Source of the DNA: Roseibacillus persicicus | GTDB lineage: Bacteria; Verrucomicrobiota; Verrucomicrobiia; Verrucomicrobiales; Akkermansiaceae | Length of the DNA stretch: 64,000 nucleotides | Assembly (NCBI RefSeq): GCF_014651675.1 | Contig: NZ_BMXI01000018.1 | Coordinates: 1 to 64,000 of the forward strand | Direction: 5' to 3' | In this document: positions 1 through 9,363 of the stretch, in pieces | Numbering within the stretch: position 1 is the stretch's first letter | Layout: the number at the start of each line of letters is the position of its first letter | The notes under the pieces: generated by a model | Databases searched by the model: none | What the model saw: only the letters and a program-made list of their open reading frames with translations | Told to the model about the DNA's origin: nothing | Position numbers and translations under genes: made by a program

Positions 1-109
1 CTTCAAAAACTTCAACAATTACCGACTTCGAGTCATCGCCCAGTGCGGTTAAACAACCCCTGAAACCTCAAAAAAACGTCTCGTCCCCAAACTTTGGTGT
101 AGACCCCCC
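1..109 (+). mobile_element. 3' end of an ISL3-like insertion sequence (partial)
   Basis: From base 2 an open frame with no start in the window reads FKNFNNYRLRVIAQCG and stops at 50-52. That tail resembles the C-terminus of ISL3-family DDE transposases, which often end in an NF-N-YR-RVL-CG pattern. About 40 bases later a stretch at 84-109 (ccccaaactttggtgtagac, then a C run) looks like a terminal inverted repeat of such an element. The rest of the element lies outside the window, so the other repeat and the catalytic residues cannot be seen. The family assignment rests on 16 residues and remembered family pattern only. Bases 110-180 hold nothing I recognise. Confidence 0.5.
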
Positions 110-180
110 ATTTGCAGTACGAAAACTTGATCCGGATGGCCTCGCCGCTCGGGCTCATCATCGGAGCTGACCGCGTGGAA

Positions 181-214
181 AAGAGAAAGGCCGATTCTCG
201 AAAGAATCGGCCTT
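181..214 (-). terminator. Rho-independent terminator after tRNA-Asp
   Basis: A perfect hairpin at 187-214 (AAGGCCGATTCT, a 4-base loop, then its complement) lies 28 bases beyond the CCA end of the leftward tRNA. On the minus strand the stem is followed by a pyrimidine/T-rich tail (TCTCTT). It most likely ends the tRNA-Asp transcript. Confidence 0.75.
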
Positions 215-241
215 ATCACTGCTCTAATCCAAGGATTAAAG

Positions 242-318
<77 letters not shown>

Positions 319-411
319 CGGTAGAGCTAGCAGGTTGCTTTTCAGCGGCCCCGCTAGCGTGGGCGCGCAAGCTAGGGAGAATCCCAGCCGCGCGCAACTA
401 AAAACTTCACC

Positions 412-1338
412 TTATTTCAATTTTTCTATCAGAACCTGCAAAGACTCCCAATCTCCGGCGGTTTCCACGGTCGCACCCTTGTCGATTCGGGGCATCAAAC
501 CGGCCAAAACCTTCCCTGGTCCCAACTCGATGAAGAGTTGATTCCCCTTTTCACGGAGGAGCTGCATCGACTCTACCCAGCGCACCGACCCGGTCACTTG
601 CTTCTGGAGCGTCTCGCGAATTTCTGAGGGGTCAGTCACCTCTTCCGCCCGCTGATTGGAAACGACAGGATAGTTCGGCGCATTGATTTCCGCATCCACA
701 AGAACGGGGCCCAGCTTTGCTTCGGCATTAGCCATCAGGCGGGAGTGATAGGCTCCTGCGACCTTCAGCTTCTTGGCGAGCTTGATTTTGCGCGCTTTCG
801 CCCCTGCGACGGCCTTGTCGATTCCTTCGACCGTGCCTGACAAAACGATTTGGCCCGGGGCATTGAGGTTGGCGACATCAACCCCGGCTTCAGCCGCCAG
901 CTCTCTAACAGCGGCTTCGTCCCCGCCGACCATTGCGGCCATCGCGCCCTCCGTCTCGGCACAGGCCTCATCCATCAGGCGGCCCCTTTGGGCTACAACC
1001 CGCAGCCCTTCCTCGAAGGTGAAGCTCCCCGCAGCAGTGTGGGCTGTCATCTCACCGAGAGAGAGGCCGGCCGCCGCGACAGGATTGAGGTGCGGACAGG
1101 CCTCCTTCAAGACAGCCCACATCGCAAGGCCGTGCACAAAGAGTGCGGGCTGGCAATTGGCGGTCTTGGTTAGTTCCTCCTCCGGTCCCTCGAAGACAAT
1201 TTCGCTCAGGCTGCGGCCCAGAACCTGGTCCGCCCGCTCAAAAAGCTCCCGTGCAATCGGGCTCGCCTCGACGAGGTCTTTCCCCATTCCCACCTTCTGA
1301 GCCCCTTGTCCGGCAAATAGTAATACGCAATCAGTCAT
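412..1338 (-). CDS. fabD: Malonyl-CoA:ACP transacylase
   Basis: Transfers the malonyl group from coenzyme A to acyl carrier protein, giving the chain-extender of type II fatty-acid synthesis in the cytoplasm. The 308-residue length is normal for the family. The N-terminal LLFAGQGAQ motif (residues 6-14), the nucleophile elbow GLSLGE with Ser93, Arg118 in the QRG segment, and catalytic His198 in AYHSRL are all visible. The elbow reads GLSLG rather than the commoner GHSLG. The gene stands alone and faces away from dapF; acpP, accA and plsX, its pathway partners, are elsewhere in the window. Its start is an ATG at 1336-1338. Confidence 0.95.
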   Translation of the reverse strand: MTDCVLLFAGQGAQKVGMGKDLVEASPIARELFERADQVLGRSLSEIVFEGPEEELTKTANCQPALFVHGLAMWAVLKEACPHLNPVAAAGLSLGEMTAHTAAGSFTFEEGLRVVAQRGRLMDEACAETEGAMAAMVGGDEAAVRELAAEAGVDVANLNAPGQIVLSGTVEGIDKAVAGAKARKIKLAKKLKVAGAYHSRLMANAEAKLGPVLVDAEINAPNYPVVSNQRAEEVTDPSEIRETLQKQVTGSVRWVESMQLLREKGNQLFIELGPGKVLAGLMPRIDKGATVETAGDWESLQVLIEKLK

Positions 1339-1505
1339 GTGTGGCCGGAAGCCAAGCGCTTCCCACAGGCTCGCGCAAGTCTGGAGAAACTCCTTTCGTG
1401 AAACTGCTTCCTGCGGCCCACGAAGAAGTGGGAGCAGAAAACCGCCGCTGCCAGCCTTGCTATTTTTGCGACTTGAAAAAAAGAGGGGGTGCTTGAAATT
1501 CAGGT

Positions 1506-2315
1506 ATGATCATTTCCTTCACCAAGATGAACGGAGCCGGTAACGACTTCGTGGTCCTCGACAATCGCGATTTAGCTTACAATCTAAGCAAAGAACAAAT
1601 CGCGTTTCTGTGCGACCGCCACCGGGGCATCGGTGCCGACGGCCTTCTGGCCGCCGAACCCACTGATGGTGAGGCAGACTTTCGTTTTCGTTATTACAAT
1701 GCCGATGGCGGGGAAGCTGAGATGTGCGGGAACGGGGCTCGCTGTTTCGGCCGTTTCACCGCCAGCCTTCTACCCGAACCCGCCGACGTCGTTTCTTTCG
1801 AGACCATTGCCGGGACTCTTTCTGCCAAATTGATCGGCGAAGATGTGGAAGTCGCCATGTCCGACCCGTTCGATATGCAGGCTGAACTCGCTATCGAGGT
1901 TGAGGGACTATCCTACCCGATCCATTCGGTGAATACCGGAGTCCCCCACACCGTTGCCTTCGTGCCGAATCTCGCCGAGTTGGATGTCGTCAAGCTCGGG
2001 GCCGCCGTACGCTATCACCCCCACTTCGCCCCCGCTGGAACCAACGCCAATTTTGCCCAAGTCATCGAGACCGGCCACATCGCAATTCGAACCTACGAGC
2101 GCGGCGTGGAGGGCGAGACCTTGGCCTGCGGCACCGGGATGGTAGCTTGTGCTCTCTATCACCACCTCCTCACCGAAGCCCCTTCCCCCATCAAAGTTGA
2201 TGTTGCCGGTGGAGAGACTTTGCTGATCGGCTTTGAAAAGTCCGGAGATGATTTCGTGAACGTAACCCTGACCGGCCCCGCAGTGGTGACCTTCACTGGC
2301 GAAATCGAAATCTAA
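1506..2315 (+). CDS. dapF: Diaminopimelate epimerase
   Basis: Interconverts LL- and meso-diaminopimelate, the last step before lysine and the source of the peptidoglycan cross-linking residue. The 269-residue protein has the usual two symmetric halves with the catalytic cysteine pair: Cys74 in AEMCGNGAR and Cys208 in TLACGTGM. The start MIISFTKMNGAGNDFVV is the standard family N-terminus. It is divergent from fabD across a 167-base gap. lysC, the first enzyme of the same pathway, lies far away at 50237, so the pathway is scattered. Confidence 0.96.
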   Translation: MIISFTKMNGAGNDFVVLDNRDLAYNLSKEQIAFLCDRHRGIGADGLLAAEPTDGEADFRFRYYNADGGEAEMCGNGARCFGRFTASLLPEPADVVSFETIAGTLSAKLIGEDVEVAMSDPFDMQAELAIEVEGLSYPIHSVNTGVPHTVAFVPNLAELDVVKLGAAVRYHPHFAPAGTNANFAQVIETGHIAIRTYERGVEGETLACGTGMVACALYHHLLTEAPSPIKVDVAGGETLLIGFEKSGDDFVNVTLTGPAVVTFTGEIEI

Positions 2316-2408
2316 GCTCAGCGCTCGCCATCAGGGCGGGTTCCTGATATGGGAACAGACGAAACATTGCCGAAACAACTCCCTTCGCGGCTTCGTTCTT
2401 TTACCCAA

Positions 2409-4934
2409 ATGAGTCTTTTCATTCGCCCCCTTCTGGCTGTCACAGCCTTGTTCTTCTGCTCCCTCGCCCCACTCCCGGCAGCCGCCGACTTCAATGCGGT
2501 CGGCAAGGCGCTGACGATTATGTTGGGAGACTCTCACTTCGACGGCTTGCGATTTGAGAACAATCTGAACAAAAGGATTCTGGAGCGCTATCTTCACAAT
2601 CTGGATCCGGAAAAGCTCTATCTGACCCAAGAAGATGTCGACGAGTTCACCGTCCAATACACCGGCCAAGCCCAATCTCCCTTCGATATTCTTTTGCTCC
2701 GCTCTCGCGGTATGGAACCAGCCCGTGAAATCTACACCCGATTCGCGACCCGGGTGGCCGAGCGCACGGAGTATATCGAACGATTGACCGACAACGCCGC
2801 CTTCAACTTCGAAGGCGATACCATGGTCGCTCGCTCGCGCAAGAATGCGGCTTGGCCCCAGGACAGCTTCGCAGCCCAACGGATCTGGGGTCTGAAGATT
2901 GCCGACGAACTCCTCACTGAAGAGCTATTACGAGACGAGCTTCTCCAGCAACAGGAGCAAGCCCCCAAGCCAGCGGAAGGGGCAGCAGAAAAGCCTCCAG
3001 CCCTCCCCGAACCATCCCCTACCAAGGAAGAACCAGAGAAGCCGAAGACCACCCCTGCGGACAATGGAAAAAGACCAGAACAATCTGCTGCAACCAAAAC
3101 TGAAGCGGAAAAGCCTTCTCCCGATGCAATCCCCGCCAAGGTCGTAAACGAGAATCCACCCGGCCCTCTCCCCGCCCCACCCCAAGCAGAGGAACCAGCC
3201 CCCAAAGTTGTCCCTGCGCCTGAGCCGCGCTTTCAGAAAGACTCTCCGCGCAAGATCATCAAGAAGCGCTACCAGCGATTTCAGGAATCGGTGCAAGCCG
3301 CAGCCGATGAAGAAATCGCCGACTACTTTTTCAGCGCAGTCGCCCAGGCACACGATCCCCACTCCGACTACCTCAGCGTCGCTGAGAATGAGCGCTTTGA
3401 TCGCGAGCTTCGCAACCAGCTGACTGGCATCGGAGCAGAACTGAGCTCACAGCCTGATGGTTCGACCAAGGTGGCCGGCATTATCGTCAATGGCCCGGCT
3501 CACCGTCAGGGCCAGCTTCAACCCAATGACCGGATTGTCGCCATTGACCCGATGAACGATGGTCGCGTTGTGGACGTGACCTTTCTCCCCATCGAACGAG
3601 TGGTCCAGCTCATCCTGGGGCGCAAGGACACCTTCGTTGGAATCATCATTCACAATCGAACCGCAGAAGATAGCGAGAAGCGGAAAGTCGTCATTCGTCG
3701 CGGAACCATTGAGCTGAAAAACGCAGCCGCATCTGCCGAAGTCGTCAAAGTGGCGCAACCGGAAGGAGCGCCTCTCAGCTTGGGTTGGATCACGATTCCC
3801 AGCTTCTATCTCGACTTTGAGGACGCCGACCCCAGCGTCTATCGGGACGTTAAAAAACTGGTCTCCCGTCTCAAGCGTGAGGGGGTCGATGGGATAGCGC
3901 TCGACTTGCGCAACAATCCTGGAGGCTCACTCACCGAGGTCCCCCTGCTTGCCGGTCTCTTCCTGCCGAGAGGTCCGGTGGTGCAAGCCAAGGATCAAAC
4001 TGGTCGGGTCGACATCCTGTCCTCCACCCCTCTCAGTCCGATTTACAATGGTCCGCTGGTTGTGGTCACCGATCGCAACAGCGCCTCTTCCAGCGAAATC
4101 TTTGCAGGCGTCCTCCAGGACTACAACCGGGCCATCATCGTGGGCGAGTCCTCCACTTTCGGAAAAGGAACGGTGCAGGAGAAAATGGGCGTCGCCAACT
4201 TCCTCCGCTTCATGCAAGACCCCTCCCGCGCGGGCGACTTGAAAGCGACGGTGCAAAAGTTCTATCGGGTGACCGGCAGTTCAACACAGCTCCGGGGTGT
4301 GGTCCCTGATATTGTGCTGCCGTCGGTCAACGACAGCCTCGAGATTGGCGAACGCTATCTCCCCCATGCCCTTCCCCACGACGCCATTCGCCCGGCTCCA
4401 GGTTTCCGCCCGATGGATCGCAAGGGTCTTCACCTACCCGAAGTTGCGGAGAAAAGCCGCCAGCGCGTTCAGGCCTCCCAAGATTTCAAATACATTCGGG
4501 AAGACATCATTCAGACTGAGGTCGAGTTTCGCACCAACTTGGTCAGCCTCAATCGCAAGAAGCGCTTGGACAACGCCAAGACCGAGAAGGAAAGAATCGC
4601 CGCCCGCAATCGCGAAAGACGCTCTCGATTCGAGAGGATGCAGCAATTCGATGACCAACGCTATCATTTCCTCCGGCTGGCATTAGACGACCTGGAAAGA
4701 GCCCAGCTCGAAACAGTAGACCGCGACCGGGACTCGCAGGCCATCATTCTACGCGCAGAAGAAAACGACGAGATGGGTGCGGAGCAGGCTCCCGAGTGGC
4801 CCAGTGGGCTCGATCCTTACAAGCGCGAAGCACTTGATATCCTCACCGATCTGCTGAACGAGATTGAAGCTGCGGAAGAACTTGAAGAGCTGAAGGAAGC
4901 AGTGCGACAGGGTACGGCTGCGGGACAGCTTTAA
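2409..4934 (+). CDS. prc: Carboxy-terminal processing protease (Prc/Tsp-type, S41A)
   Basis: A periplasmic C-terminal processing protease. An ATG at 2409 gives a good signal peptide (hydrophobic core VTALFFCSLAP, then AAA); an in-frame ATG at 2349 would only add 20 residues ahead of it. The PDZ region lies around residues 305-400 and the S41 core around 430-620, with the Ser/Lys dyad at Ser560 (in RNSASSSEIF) and Lys586 (in TFGKGTVQ). The C-terminal charged helical region is typical of the Tsp branch. At 841 residues it is much longer than E. coli Prc, largely because residues about 177-277 are a Pro/Glu/Lys-rich low-complexity insertion inside the N-terminal domain. It follows dapF by 93 bases. 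Confidence 0.9.
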   Translation: MSLFIRPLLAVTALFFCSLAPLPAAADFNAVGKALTIMLGDSHFDGLRFENNLNKRILERYLHNLDPEKLYLTQEDVDEFTVQYTGQAQSPFDILLLRSRGMEPAREIYTRFATRVAERTEYIERLTDNAAFNFEGDTMVARSRKNAAWPQDSFAAQRIWGLKIADELLTEELLRDELLQQQEQAPKPAEGAAEKPPALPEPSPTKEEPEKPKTTPADNGKRPEQSAATKTEAEKPSPDAIPAKVVNENPPGPLPAPPQAEEPAPKVVPAPEPRFQKDSPRKIIKKRYQRFQESVQAAADEEIADYFFSAVAQAHDPHSDYLSVAENERFDRELRNQLTGIGAELSSQPDGSTKVAGIIVNGPAHRQGQLQPNDRIVAIDPMNDGRVVDVTFLPIERVVQLILGRKDTFVGIIIHNRTAEDSEKRKVVIRRGTIELKNAAASAEVVKVAQPEGAPLSLGWITIPSFYLDFEDADPSVYRDVKKLVSRLKREGVDGIALDLRNNPGGSLTEVPLLAGLFLPRGPVVQAKDQTGRVDILSSTPLSPIYNGPLVVVTDRNSASSSEIFAGVLQDYNRAIIVGESSTFGKGTVQEKMGVANFLRFMQDPSRAGDLKATVQKFYRVTGSSTQLRGVVPDIVLPSVNDSLEIGERYLPHALPHDAIRPAPGFRPMDRKGLHLPEVAEKSRQRVQASQDFKYIREDIIQTEVEFRTNLVSLNRKKRLDNAKTEKERIAARNRERRSRFERMQQFDDQRYHFLRLALDDLERAQLETVDRDRDSQAIILRAEENDEMGAEQAPEWPSGLDPYKREALDILTDLLNEIEAAEELEELKEAVRQGTAAGQL

Positions 4935-4966
4935 GGAAAAGATCTCCTCGCGGATGAGCAGAACAC

Positions 4967-5587
4967 TCAGTTCACCATTTGGACCAACTCTTTGTCCGGC
5001 CGAATGAACTGCTCCCAACTGTGGTGAGGTTTGGTATCGGTCTTGGAGCCAAAGAGCGGACGCCAGCGCGGCCGTTTGGGATCGCGCAACAACTTCATAT
5101 TCACTTCGTGAGGCAACTTGTTCGCCTTGCGGGTATTGCAACGAATACAAGAAGTGACGATGTTTTCCCACGTCGTTTTCCCTCCTTTGTCGCGTGGATA
5201 GACGTGATCCAGATTGAGCTCTTTCTCCGAGAATTTCTTTCGGCAATATTGGCAAGTGAACTGGTCGCGCAGGAAGACATTGTGCCGCGTGAACTTCACC
5301 TCGTTGCGGGGCATTCGATCGTAGGCCGCCAGCACGATGATCTTTGGAACAACCAGCACCACCTTGACCGAATGAATCAGTTCGTCAGCGAGATGAGCCA
5401 TCTCATTCACCGAATGCTGGACCCAGGAGGTTAGGTTGTGGGTTTGATATTTCGCGTCTCCCTCGGTCTGGACGACCTCGGCATGCCCCAGGCAAAGTAG
5501 TTTGAGAGCGCGTCGAACGGAGCAGGTCTGCACCGGCTGCCAGAGCCGGTTAAGGACTAGGACAGGGCGATTTAAGATAGCATCCAT
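4967..5587 (-). CDS. HNH endonuclease-family protein
   Basis: A 206-residue protein. The N-terminal half (MDAILNRPVLVLNRLWQPV) matches the start of a widespread family of stand-alone HNH proteins. The C-terminal half carries the zinc-finger HNH nuclease: CQYC, then LDHVYPRDKGG with the catalytic His, then an Asn in WENIVTSC and the second metal pair CIRC. Such proteins are presumed to cut DNA, but the substrate and role of this branch are not known to me. No intron, phage or restriction context is present; it lies between prc (convergent) and the glycosyltransferase fusion (same strand, 85 bases upstream). Confidence 0.85.
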   Translation of the reverse strand: MDAILNRPVLVLNRLWQPVQTCSVRRALKLLCLGHAEVVQTEGDAKYQTHNLTSWVQHSVNEMAHLADELIHSVKVVLVVPKIIVLAAYDRMPRNEVKFTRHNVFLRDQFTCQYCRKKFSEKELNLDHVYPRDKGGKTTWENIVTSCIRCNTRKANKLPHEVNMKLLRDPKRPRWRPLFGSKTDTKPHHSWEQFIRPDKELVQMVN

Positions 5588-5672
5588 AACTTTTCAGCTG
5601 GTAGCTACATACAGACCTTTTTCCTCCGTTTCAACGGGAAAGGAGGGCAACCTTTGTCCACAGCGTCAGGGC

Positions 5673-7688
5673 CTAACTGACAGTGCCTTGCTGCTTGGAT
5701 GCCTCCACCTCGGGACGCACCGATGACAGATCCACGATGCGCTCGCTGTCTTCGCTTTCCGCCTTGGCCGCGGCGTCGTCGTGAATCTTCTGCAGAAAGT
5801 CCTCGTAGTAGATGACCTCGAAGGTCCCGTCGAGATGCTCCACCACGGCGCTGAGCGACTCTACCCAGTCACCGGAATTCAGGTAGTGCACATCTTCCAA
5901 CTGCTCGTCTGCGGGAGTGTGGATGTGACCACAGATGATCCCCTCGCATCCCTTCCGGCGTGCCAGCATTTGCAACTGTTCCTGATACCGATCGACGAAG
6001 GAGACGGCCGACTTCACCTTGCATTTGATCGCCTTGCTCATCGAGAAATACTCCTTCCCGCGCCAAGACCGATAGTTGTTATAGACGCGATTGACCTTCA
6101 TCAGCTGGTCGTAGGCCACCGCCCCGGCGGCCGCGATCCATTTGTGATCAGTGGAGACAGTATCGAAGCCGTCACCATGAACCACGAGATATTTCTTCCC
6201 GTTCAGGGCCTCGTGAATGTGCTCCTTCACCATCTTCATCGGCCCAAATGCCATCGGCAAAAAGCGGTCGAGGATGTCATCATGATTCCCTCGGAGATAA
6301 ACCACCTCGACGTCCTCCATCTCCATCACCTTGAAGATGTAGCGCACGAACTTGGAGTGACTCTTCTTCCAAGTGCCTCCCCGCTTCAAGGCCCAGCCAT
6401 CGATGATGTCTCCATTGAGGACCAGCTTCTCGAACTTGCTATGCTTCAGAAAGTCGATGACCTCCTTCACCTTACTATCCTGTGTACCCAAATGGATATC
6501 CGAGACAAAGATGGAACGATATTCCATTGTGGAAGGCTTCCGTCGGTTGATCGTGCGCGCATTCAAACGACCTTCGCCCATTTTGCGGAGGCGTTCTTCG
6601 AAGGTCTCGACCACCTTGTCCCACCCCATCTGCAACATCCCTTGATGCGCATTCTCGCGCAGCTGACTTCGCAAATCATCGCTTGCGGCCGCAACCGCTT
6701 CCGCGATGAAGGCCTCGTCATCACCCAGAGGAGCCTTCCGCCCATTGACACCATGCTCCACATGCAAGGAGGAGGCCGCGTAATCATAACTCACAGTGGA
6801 GAGGCCGCTCGCCATCCCCTCTAACAATACATTGCCGAAGGTTTCGGTTTCGCTGGGAAAGAGCAAGAGATCGCAGGATGCATAATGCCGGGCCAAATCA
6901 TCACCTCGCTGAACGCCCGCAAAGATCACGTCCTTGTGCTGCGCGGAGAGGCTTCCGCGGACCGGACCATCACCCACAATCACACACTGGGCGTTGGGCT
7001 TCTTTTCCTGAATCTTGCGAAAGGCCGCAATTCCAAGCTCGAGGTTCTTCTCCGGAGCGAGACGCCCCACCATCAAGACCACCGGATCTTCCTCAGCCAC
7101 TCCCCACTCGCGCCGCAATTTCTCATCGCGACGCCGGGGATGGAACTGCAAGGTATCGACCCCGCGTCCCAGCAGATGGACATCACGGAACCCTTCCTTC
7201 TCCAGCCGTTCCACGACCTCACGCGAAGGGGCAAAGGTGCTGTCCGCCCGATTGTGCACCTTCTTGAGATAGCTCAGCGCGGCAGGCTTCAAGGTTCGCA
7301 AGTTGTAACGCTCCAAATACTGGTCGAAATTCGTATGGAACCCCGCCGCGACGGGAATCCGCAACATCGCGGCAGCCTTGATTGCCGAAAGCCCCAGAAG
7401 ACTCTCGGTGGCGACATAGACCGCATCCGGACTCTTTTTGCGCCAGCGCCGGAGCAGCTTCAACCGACCGGGCAATCCCACCCGGACCTCTTTGTAGCCG
7501 GGCAGCGGGATGGAAGGGAGAGAAGTCTCGCCGAAAGCCTCGCCCGATTGCTCAGCCGACCGCTCCGCAGTATGCCACACGTGGACGAGATGCCCCTGTG
7601 CCCGCAAGCCTTCAACCAGTCGCCCCAGGGTCATAGCCACGCCATTGACATCGGGCGGGAAAGTATCGGTCACGAATTCAATTCTCAT
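5673..7688 (-). CDS. GT4 glycosyltransferase fused to an LpxH-like phosphoesterase
   Basis: One continuous frame encodes two enzymes. Residues 1 to about 380 are a GT4 glycosyltransferase of the MgtA/SqdX glycolipid type: the start MRIEFVTDTFPPDVNGVAMT is typical, and the donor-site segments LMVGRLAPEKNLELG and FPSETETFGNVLLEGMASG are clear. Residues from about 388 are a calcineurin-like phosphoesterase resembling UDP-2,3-diacylglucosamine diphosphatase: VSDIHLG, NGDIIDGW, LRGNHDD, VHGDGFD and CGHIHTP. Start chosen at ATG 7686-7688; an in-frame upstream start (to 7790) would add 34 residues unlike the family. A role in membrane glycolipid synthesis is inferred. The two domains are separate adjacent genes in many bacteria, as far as I recall. 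Confidence 0.85.
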   Translation of the reverse strand: MRIEFVTDTFPPDVNGVAMTLGRLVEGLRAQGHLVHVWHTAERSAEQSGEAFGETSLPSIPLPGYKEVRVGLPGRLKLLRRWRKKSPDAVYVATESLLGLSAIKAAAMLRIPVAAGFHTNFDQYLERYNLRTLKPAALSYLKKVHNRADSTFAPSREVVERLEKEGFRDVHLLGRGVDTLQFHPRRRDEKLRREWGVAEEDPVVLMVGRLAPEKNLELGIAAFRKIQEKKPNAQCVIVGDGPVRGSLSAQHKDVIFAGVQRGDDLARHYASCDLLLFPSETETFGNVLLEGMASGLSTVSYDYAASSLHVEHGVNGRKAPLGDDEAFIAEAVAAASDDLRSQLRENAHQGMLQMGWDKVVETFEERLRKMGEGRLNARTINRRKPSTMEYRSIFVSDIHLGTQDSKVKEVIDFLKHSKFEKLVLNGDIIDGWALKRGGTWKKSHSKFVRYIFKVMEMEDVEVVYLRGNHDDILDRFLPMAFGPMKMVKEHIHEALNGKKYLVVHGDGFDTVSTDHKWIAAAGAVAYDQLMKVNRVYNNYRSWRGKEYFSMSKAIKCKVKSAVSFVDRYQEQLQMLARRKGCEGIICGHIHTPADEQLEDVHYLNSGDWVESLSAVVEHLDGTFEVIYYEDFLQKIHDDAAAKAESEDSERIVDLSSVRPEVEASKQQGTVS

Positions 7689-7928
7689 AGCGTTTTCAGG
7701 TTCAAGGGATGTTGTAGCGGGCCATAGACGCGGGAACCCGCCTGCAAAACGTCTGCAAGGTGACAATTTCGTCAAACGGAGAAAGAACATCCAGATATTT
7801 CCTCCACCAACTTAAACCGACCGAACTCGGTTATTTTACCCTTTTCGTTATTTTGTGCAAAAATGACTCCACCTGAATCGTTAAACTTTCATGAGCCAGG
7901 GCATTACGTTCACCTCGGCCCCTTTGAT

Positions 7929-9215
7929 ATGAAGACTACAACCAACCGAGCCCTGGCAATGACCGCCTCGGCCTTTATTCTCACCGGTTCAATCCTAAGC
8001 GCCGACCAAAGCCAGACCAACACCCCGGTCAATCTTCCAGCCGAAACCAAGAATTTGGAAAAGGCTGAAACTGAGAAGCCTGCCCCGAAGAAAAAACCTT
8101 CCAAGGAAGAGATCGCGAAAGCGCGTATGGAAAAGGAGAAATCCCGACTCGCACTCGAGAATGCCTTGGCTGCAGAGGAGTCCAAAATGGAGCTGAACGA
8201 ACTCCGCCAGCAAGTCTCGCGATTGAAGCTGGAGAAAGAACTACTCGCCGAAACCCTGGCCGTTGCGGAGCTGAAGCAGAAAAAGGAAATGGCAGACGAT
8301 GCCGCACAATTCCGCGAGGAAACTGCCGAACTCACCCGCGAAATGAACGTGGCCAAAATGCAGGCCGAAAAGATGACGGCTCAGTTGAAAGCGACCCAAG
8401 CTGAGTTCGGGCTGGAAATGTCTGCCTTGGAACGCGAAATCAAAACCATTGAGGCAAAGTACCGTCGCGACAATTACACGCAGAGCGAGCCCGTGTATTT
8501 GGAGGAACCTTTCCTCGACGACGGCACCCTCGTCATCTCGGACCGCCGTATCGACCTCAATGGCCCCATCTTTTCCGGCACTGCGGACCACGTCTCCGAG
8601 CGCATCAACTACTTCAACAACAAGGATACCGAGTACCCAATCTTCATCGTCATCGACAACTCACCGGGTGGTTCCGTGATGTCGGGAATGAGCATCATGA
8701 AGGCCATGCACGGCTCGGAAGCTCCGGTCTATGTGGTGGTCAAGACCTTTGCCGCATCCATGGCGGCCTCGCTCACAACCTTGGCCGAGCGCTCTTTCGC
8801 CTTCCCCAATGCCGTGATTCTTCATCATCAAATCCTTTCCGGCAACCACGGCAACCTGACCGAGACCCGCGAGCACACCCGCATGATGGAAGAATGGTGG
8901 CGCCGCTTGGCCAATCCTATTGCCAAGAAAATGGGAATCTCCCGCGAGGAGTTCATCAAGAAAATGTATCAGGAGACCGTCACAGGTGACTGGACCGAAT
9001 TTGCCGACCAGGCCAAGAAGTTGAAGTGGGTCGACCATGTGGTGAGCAATATTCGGGAGACTTCCCTCGTGAAGAACCCCGATGCGAAACGTTCCTCCAC
9101 GGCCTCTCCAAACGCCTCCGTCACCTCGACTCCGGAGAATATCATTCCCCGCCTCAACCCCATGGACGTGCTGTATATGTATAATCCCGACGGCTACTAT
9201 CAGCAGCAGAAATAG
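7929..9215 (+). CDS. Secreted ClpP-like serine protease with N-terminal coiled coil
   Basis: A 428-residue protein in three parts. Residues 1 to about 26 are a signal peptide (start MKTTTNRALAMTASAFILTG). Residues about 40-175 are Glu/Lys/Ala-rich and predicted coiled coil. The C-terminal part is a ClpP/crotonase fold with NSPGGSV, the nucleophile Ser277 in AASMAA, His300 in LHHQIL and a likely Asp354 in TGDWTEF, so the triad looks intact. ATG 7929 is preferred over 7863 because it places the signal peptide at the N-terminus. The gene ends with a strong terminator and stands alone. Cytoplasmic ClpP works with an ATPase, which cannot be the case outside the membrane. Substrate unknown; it may act more like an SppA/NfeD-type membrane protease. 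Confidence 0.8.
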   Translation: MKTTTNRALAMTASAFILTGSILSADQSQTNTPVNLPAETKNLEKAETEKPAPKKKPSKEEIAKARMEKEKSRLALENALAAEESKMELNELRQQVSRLKLEKELLAETLAVAELKQKKEMADDAAQFREETAELTREMNVAKMQAEKMTAQLKATQAEFGLEMSALEREIKTIEAKYRRDNYTQSEPVYLEEPFLDDGTLVISDRRIDLNGPIFSGTADHVSERINYFNNKDTEYPIFIVIDNSPGGSVMSGMSIMKAMHGSEAPVYVVVKTFAASMAASLTTLAERSFAFPNAVILHHQILSGNHGNLTETREHTRMMEEWWRRLANPIAKKMGISREEFIKKMYQETVTGDWTEFADQAKKLKWVDHVVSNIRETSLVKNPDAKRSSTASPNASVTSTPENIIPRLNPMDVLYMYNPDGYYQQQK

Positions 9216-9242
9216 GCACGCGCCCTTTCCCTTTCCTTCAAG

Positions 9243-9272
9243 AGCCCCGCTGGTTTCGGCGGGGCTTTTTTT
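9243..9272 (+). terminator. Rho-independent terminator after the ClpP-like gene
   Basis: Perfect 8-bp stem AGCCCCGC/GCGGGGCT around an 8-base loop, followed directly by eight T residues, 27 bases after the stop codon. Confidence 0.92.
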
Positions 9273-9363
9273 GTTCACTTCTTCGGCAGTCCCCCAAGAA
9301 AAAATGGACCAGCCCGCAGCAAGCGCGGATTCGTCCATTGAAAAGTAAAATCCTCCGCTGCAC

